Below, piece after piece: positions 6,281 through 7,924 of a DNA stretch of 7,924 nt. The stretch comes from an uncultured Azospirillum sp. (lineage in GTDB: Bacteria > Pseudomonadota > Alphaproteobacteria > RF32 > CAG-239), in the NCBI GenBank assembly GCA_900538765.1, contig UQAB01000043.1, positions 1 to 7,924 of the forward strand. The letters are read 5' to 3'. Within the stretch, counting starts at the first letter, position 1. Every line of letters starts with the position of its first letter. The position numbers and the translations under genes are program-made. The notes beneath the pieces were generated by a model. It saw only the letters and a list, made by a program, of their open reading frames with translations. It ran no database searches and had not been told where the DNA came from.

Positions 6281-7568
6281 TCTTTTCAGCAAATAAATCT
6301 TTGGCCTTGTCTATAATAGTGTCTTCTTGAGCCAACTCATGAAAAACATGAGTTGGCGCAGTTGGCATTGGCGCGGACGGCGTAACGTTAAGATAGTTAA
6401 CATCGCGAGAAGCGATATAACGGAATGCAAACAGAACAAAGCTTCCCGAAACGGCTGAAAAACACATGACAAAACTAATTGCGCCAAACCGCTGCATCAT
6501 AAAGGAAATAACTACCGGTCCGCAAATCATGCCAATACTTTGCAGCATAATCAGCATACCGCTGGCCTTAACGCGGTTAGTGTCGTCAATCTGATCATTG
6601 ACATGTGAAACGCATATCGGATAAATAACAAAAGTACAGGCGCCCAGTAGGAAAGACGAAATAATCAAAGCGATGTTTCCCATGGTAATAAACCAGTCAA
6701 TCCATGGTGCAATCAAAAACATCGTGCCGCAAATCCACATCATGACATAACGGCGATCCATTTTGTCGGAGATTTTTCCGATAGGAATCTGTGCCGTCAT
6801 TCCGCCTAAGATTCCGATAAACATAAATAATGAGGTTTGCGCCAAATCAAGTCCGCTTTCCGTTGCGTAAATCGTGCCCAAAATATAAAAAGAACCGACA
6901 AAAACCCCGCTGCACAAACAGCCGCTGACACCGACCGGAGAAATTTTAAATAATTCTCTGAGCTTCATGCTCTTGGCTGCCGAAATATCCGGTGTCGGCA
7001 ACGCCGTCAGGGAAATGGGAACCAAGGCCACAGAAAAAATAACTGAAACAATAACATAAATAACAACGCCGCTTTTATCCGGGACATTTAACAAAAGCTG
7101 GCCTAATCCGGAACCGAGATAAGTCGTTACCATATATAAAGACATAATCAACCCGCGGTTTTTGTTGTTGGCGCGTGCATTCAGCCAACTTTCCAAACAC
7201 ATCATAGATGCGCCGATACAATATCCTTCCAGGATTCGCAAAACGCCCCAAAAATATGGTTCCGTTGAGAATATATGCATTAAAGCCAATGCCGAAAACA
7301 GCGAAACATAAGTGGAAAAAGCGCGAATATGGCCGACCTTGTTAACGATTTTAAAAGCAGTTAATGAAGCAATGATATATCCGACATAGTAAAGGGACAG
7401 GATGATACCGACCATTGACGTTGAAACCCCGTTGGCATTCATGCGAATAGAGAGGATTGAAGTCAAAAGGGCATAGCCGACACAGGTAAAAGTCGTCCCG
7501 GCGAAGAACGCGGACAATGGCGAAACAATAGCCTTAACCGGCGCAATGTAACTGCTTAAATTCATCAT
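6273..7568 (-). CDS. YcaD-like MFS transporter
   Basis: A 431-aa inner-membrane protein with about twelve hydrophobic helices, in the size range of the major facilitator superfamily. MCLESWLNARA (123-133), followed by a GxxMSxYMVTTYLGxGLGQLLL segment (139-160), is characteristic of the YcaD-like branch, and GKISDKMDRR (264-273) is the MFS loop motif between helices of the second half. The last 35 or so residues are a hydrophilic, proline-containing cytoplasmic tail (SAPMPTAPTH..). The substrate is unknown. Two adjacent ATG codons (7568 and 7565) are possible starts. No Shine-Dalgarno precedes them; instead a TATAGT box ends 6 nt upstream, so the message may be leaderless. The gene is convergent with kdsB-phosphatase across a shared terminator and divergent from the structured RNA at the right end. 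Confidence 0.9.
   Translation of the reverse strand: MMNLSSYIAPVKAIVSPLSAFFAGTTFTCVGYALLTSILSIRMNANGVSTSMVGIILSLYYVGYIIASLTAFKIVNKVGHIRAFSTYVSLFSALALMHIFSTEPYFWGVLRILEGYCIGASMMCLESWLNARANNKNRGLIMSLYMVTTYLGSGLGQLLLNVPDKSGVVIYVIVSVIFSVALVPISLTALPTPDISAAKSMKLRELFKISPVGVSGCLCSGVFVGSFYILGTIYATESGLDLAQTSLFMFIGILGGMTAQIPIGKISDKMDRRYVMMWICGTMFLIAPWIDWFITMGNIALIISSFLLGACTFVIYPICVSHVNDQIDDTNRVKASGMLIMLQSIGMICGPVVISFMMQRFGAISFVMCFSAVSGSFVLFAFRYIASRDVNYLNVTPSAPMPTAPTHVFHELAQEDTIIDKAKDLFAEKKQ
6331..6357. repeat. Perfect 11-bp inverted repeat inside MFS gene tail
   Basis: GCCAACTCATG (6331-6341) and CATGAGTTGGC (6347-6357) are exact reverse complements separated by five A residues. The repeat lies in the part of the MFS gene encoding the hydrophilic C-terminal tail (APTHVFHELA). 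In the mRNA it would form a stable hairpin with a five-U loop. No U-tract follows on either strand, so it is not a standard terminator. Confidence 0.8.
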
Positions 7569-7574
7569 GCCCGG

Positions 7575-7580
7575 ACTATA
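7575..7580 (-). promoter_or_regulatory. Candidate -10 box of a leaderless MFS promoter
   Basis: TATAGT (minus strand, 7580 to 7575) is one mismatch from consensus and ends 6 nt before the MFS ATG, which places the expected transcription start on or next to the A of the start codon. The -35 region at 17-18 bp spacing (CCAATT/TCCAAT) is poor. The absence of any Shine-Dalgarno before the ATG agrees with leaderless translation. Confidence 0.4.
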
Positions 7581-7640
7581 AAAGGTAAAGATTAATAATT
7601 GGATAAATTAAAAGGCAAAAAAGAATTTTTAATAAAAAGA

Positions 7641-7669
7641 TTGTCTCCGGAATATCTCTATGCTACACT
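7641..7669 (+). promoter_or_regulatory. Sigma-70 promoter of the structured RNA
   Basis: TTGTCT (7641-7646), 17 bp, TACACT (7664-7669) is a plausible sigma-70 pair with ideal spacing. Transcription would start near 7676-7677, directly before the first hairpin of the structured RNA, and this placement strengthens the call. An alternative TATGCT at 7659-7664 has no correctly spaced -35. Confidence 0.6.
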
Positions 7670-7676
7670 TATATTT

Positions 7677-7896
7677 AAGCGGCAGAGTTTGCCGCTGAGG
7701 GCGTCGAAACCCTTTAGACATATAGTCGTCAAGCATAATTGCGACTTAAAATAAGGATATGCTGATATCTGTCCGGATATGTGCTAGGGGACGGATGTCG
7801 GCGTTATAAGGCATAGCACGAAAGCGCTGAGCCATTTGTATGTCTATGGTTTCGAACATCCGGCCCACTTTTTTATAAAAATGTGGGTTTTGTTTT
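7677..7896 (+). ncRNA. Unrecognised structured RNA, probable cis-regulatory leader
   Basis: About 220 nt with strong designed-looking pairing. A 7-bp hairpin (7678-7684 with 7690-7696) opens it. A long imperfect closing stem pairs GGGCGT (7699-7704), CGAAACC (7705-7711) and TAGACATA (7715-7722) with TATGTCTA (7839-7846), GGTTTCG (7848-7854) and ACATCC (7856-7861); it has one mismatch, a single-base bulge and a small internal loop. Inside lie a hairpin (7724-7732 with 7739-7746, loop GCATAA) and an H-type pseudoknot: CTGTCC (7769-7774) with GGACGG (7789-7794), and GTGCTA (7781-7786), in the loop of that stem, with TAGCAC (7814-7819). An intrinsic terminator ends it, and a good ribosome binding site and ATG follow within 30 nt. 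I see no cobalamin, TPP, FMN, glycine, SAM, tmRNA, SRP or RNase P signature. Riboswitch-like leader is the leading reading; 6S-like or retron msr/msd RNA are alternatives. Confidence 0.8.
7864..7896 (+). terminator. Intrinsic terminator (possible attenuator) of the structured RNA
   Basis: CCCAC (7864-7868) pairs with GTGGG (7883-7887); after a T-T mismatch, TTTT (7870-7873) pairs with AAAA (7878-7881). A TTTTGTTTT tract (7888-7896) follows. It sits two bases after the closing stem of the structured RNA and 24 nt before the ATG at 7921, which is the position expected of a transcription attenuator for the downstream gene. Confidence 0.8.
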
Positions 7897-7917
7897 AACC
7901 TTAAAACAAGGATGTTC
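7890..7917 (+). promoter_or_regulatory. Ribosome binding site with potential sequestering partners
   Basis: AAGGA (7908-7912) lies 8 nt before the ATG at 7921. Two pairings could mask it. GGATGTTC (7910-7917) is an exact complement of GAACATCC (7854-7861), the 3' strand of the closing stem of the upstream RNA. TTAAAACAA (7901-7909) is an exact complement of TTGTTTTAA (7890-7898), the terminator U-tract. The first pairing is mutually exclusive with the lower part of the closing stem. The regulatory meaning is inferred. Confidence 0.6.
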
Positions 7918-7920
7918 AAC

Positions 7921-7924
7921 ATGA
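7921..7924 (+). CDS. Start of a downstream gene, cut by window end
   Basis: Only ATGA is visible. The call rests on the well-placed AAGGA Shine-Dalgarno 8 nt upstream and on the RNA leader in front of it. Nothing can be said about the product. Confidence 0.5.

Noticed and set aside
7755..7781. Direct repeat GGATATG (7755-7761 and 7775-7781) as a CRISPR or iteron-like array
   Set aside because: There are only two short copies inside a structured RNA, with no further units.
7759..7809. 16-codon leader peptide (ATG at 7759, TAA at 7807) inside the structured RNA
   Set aside because: AAGGA lies only one base before the ATG, too close for initiation, and the frame overlaps the pseudoknot. It shows no run of one amino acid as in classic attenuators.
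7677..7896. tmRNA, RNase P RNA, SRP RNA or cobalamin riboswitch
   Set aside because: There is no tag-peptide frame or tRNA-like end, no GGAAAGTCC RNase P core, no SRP GGTCAGG/GGAAG loop, and no cobalamin GCCACTG box. A 6S or retron RNA could not be excluded but has no positive signature.

Overview
The window looks like chromosomal DNA of a low-to-moderate GC, Gram-negative bacterium. A CMP-Kdo synthetase (KdsB) points to a lipopolysaccharide- or capsule-making outer membrane. The style of the MFS transporter, the TrmN6-like methyltransferase and the divergent protein-kinase-like gene would fit an alphaproteobacterium, perhaps one of the AT-shifted host- or gut-associated Rhodospirillales lineages. 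This placement is inference from protein style only. No transposase, integrase, phage gene, CRISPR array, tRNA or rRNA was seen.

Layout, left to right. At 1-118 there is no supported gene, only a weak leftward promoter candidate. On the minus strand, 119-2697 holds a two-gene operon: a 697-aa tail-anchored protein with a degenerate Ser/Thr kinase fold, translationally coupled through an ATGA overlap to a 162-aa four-helix membrane protein. Divergent from it at 2832-3959 is a PAS plus GGDEF-like protein whose diguanylate cyclase signature has decayed. It runs tail-to-tail, with a 4-bp stop-codon overlap, into a TrmN6/YfiC-type N6-adenine methyltransferase on the minus strand (3956-4702). Divergent from that lies a tight plus-strand pair, kdsB (4782-5597) and a histidine-phosphatase-superfamily gene (5599-6246), one base apart. 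A strong bidirectional terminator (about 6246-6280) separates this pair from a convergent YcaD-like MFS transporter (6273-7568, minus).

The most unusual part is the last 290 bases. A plausible sigma-70 promoter (7641-7669) drives a structured RNA of about 220 nt. It has a 5' hairpin, a long imperfect closing stem (about 20 bp) that brackets a hairpin and a well-formed H-type pseudoknot, and then an intrinsic terminator. Immediately after comes a Shine-Dalgarno and an ATG at 7921. The 3' strand of the closing stem is perfectly complementary over 8 nt to the segment carrying that Shine-Dalgarno, and the terminator U-tract is complementary to the bases just before it. This is the architecture of a cis-regulatory RNA (riboswitch-like leader), although a stand-alone ncRNA or a retron-type msr/msd RNA cannot be excluded. 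I do not recognise it as a known class.

A second theme is catalytic decay or divergence. The kinase-like protein lacks the HRD aspartate, the GGDEF protein lacks GGDEF, and the histidine phosphatase lacks its second catalytic histidine. Several of these genes may therefore act as binding or scaffold proteins, or with altered chemistry.
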